NCBI GenBank assembly: GCA_016234155.1
Contig: JACRGZ010000035.1
Location: forward strand, 1-5,493
From: Nitrospirota bacterium
GTDB taxonomy: Bacteria > Nitrospirota > 9FT-COMBO-42-15 > HDB-SIOI813
Reading direction: 5' to 3'
Length of the DNA: 5,493 nucleotides
The position numbers and the translations under genes are program-made. Positions within the stretch are counted from its first letter, which is position 1. The number at the start of each line of letters is the position of its first letter. The notes beneath the pieces were generated by a model. It did no database searches. It was given only the letters and a program-made list of their open reading frames with translations, and was not told the DNA's origin. Below are positions 5,316-5,493 of the stretch, in pieces.

Positions 5316-5373
5316 GTACAACAATAAAATCCAGCGGATGGCTGATAGCAACCGCTGATTTAAGTCGTTATGC
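5316..5373 (+). other. attC-like integron recombination site
   Basis: R''-like GTACAAC (5316-5322), L'' CAGCGG (5332-5337), 14-nt loop, L' CCGCTG (5352-5357) and R'-like GTTATGC (5367-5373). The stem CAGCGG/CCGCTG is extended by AAAT/ATTT with a single unpaired C at 5331 on the L'' side, which is the extrahelical base expected in attC sites. Nine bases separate AAC from L'' and nine separate L' from GTT, the same spacing I recall for the aadA attC. R'' and R' each deviate from RYYYAAC/GTTRRRY at one position and pair imperfectly. Orientation puts the 59-residue ORF upstream and a new ORF 25 nt downstream, as in a cassette array. Confidence 0.55.
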
Positions 5374-5398
5374 CAAACCATTTCAATGTCGAGTCACT

Positions 5399-5493
5399 AT
5401 GAACGGACTGATTAAATCGCTCATCAAATTCCTATCCCTCACAGCAGTATTGGTGTTTGTAGGAATTTCCCTATCACATGCTGCTGAGTTGCA
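5399..5493 (+). CDS. Start of a secreted or periplasmic protein (partial)
   Basis: ATG at 5399-5401 opens a frame still running at the window end. The visible 31 residues form a classical signal peptide: basic start (MNGLIKSLIK), hydrophobic core FLSLTAVLVFVGISL and a probable cleavage site after SHA. The mature part is outside the window, so function cannot be stated. Only a weak GAG lies upstream. It begins 25 nt after the attC-like site, a usual place for the gene of the next cassette. Confidence 0.55.
   Translation, partial: MNGLIKSLIKFLSLTAVLVFVGISLSHAAEL

Noticed and set aside
5370..5402. Ten-codon ORF ending at the signal-peptide gene start
   Set aside because: It has no ribosome site and overlaps the attC-like R' box; too short to support.

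Overview
The window reads like a chromosomal segment from a Gram-negative, rod-shaped bacterium with moderate GC content and many small palindromic repeats. The repeat types (a GTCATTCCCGC hairpin family and C-run/G-run palindromes), TTG and GTG starts, and protein flavour suggest Nitrospirota or a deltaproteobacterial-type lineage. That placement is an impression from the sequence, not a proof.

Left and centre (142-3020, minus strand): a compact cell-shape operon runs right to left as RDD-family membrane protein, mreB, mreC, mreD. RDD/mreB overlap by 11 nt, mreB and mreC are 17 nt apart, and mreC/mreD overlap by 4 nt. A near-consensus extended -10 promoter (3050-3077) precedes the RDD gene. 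The operon ends abruptly in a 132-bp MITE-like nested palindrome (11-142), whose outer base is the last base of the mreD stop codon.

Centre right (3079-4632): tadA (minus strand, probably a leaderless transcript) is divergent from a plus-strand gene for a protein with a STAS-like N-terminal region and a GHKL (RsbW-type) ATPase domain. A family of C-run/G-run palindromes is scattered here and has entered genes. One copy sits in frame inside the ATPase gene, one supplies the end of tadA, one supplies the end of mreC and the start context of mreD, and one lies in the tadA/ATPase divergent spacer.

Right end (4633-5493): AT-rich accessory DNA of different character. It holds a tandem A-rich repeat, an orphan promoter-like site and a small palindrome. 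Then comes a truncated PIN-domain (VapC-like) remnant, followed by an intact 59-residue ORF whose ribosome binding site overlaps the PIN stop codon. Next is a 58-bp structure with the layout of an integron attC site. Last is the start of a signal-peptide protein cut by the window edge. ORF - attC - ORF, all in one orientation, suggests an integron gene-cassette array (no integrase is visible). This is the most interesting inference in the window.
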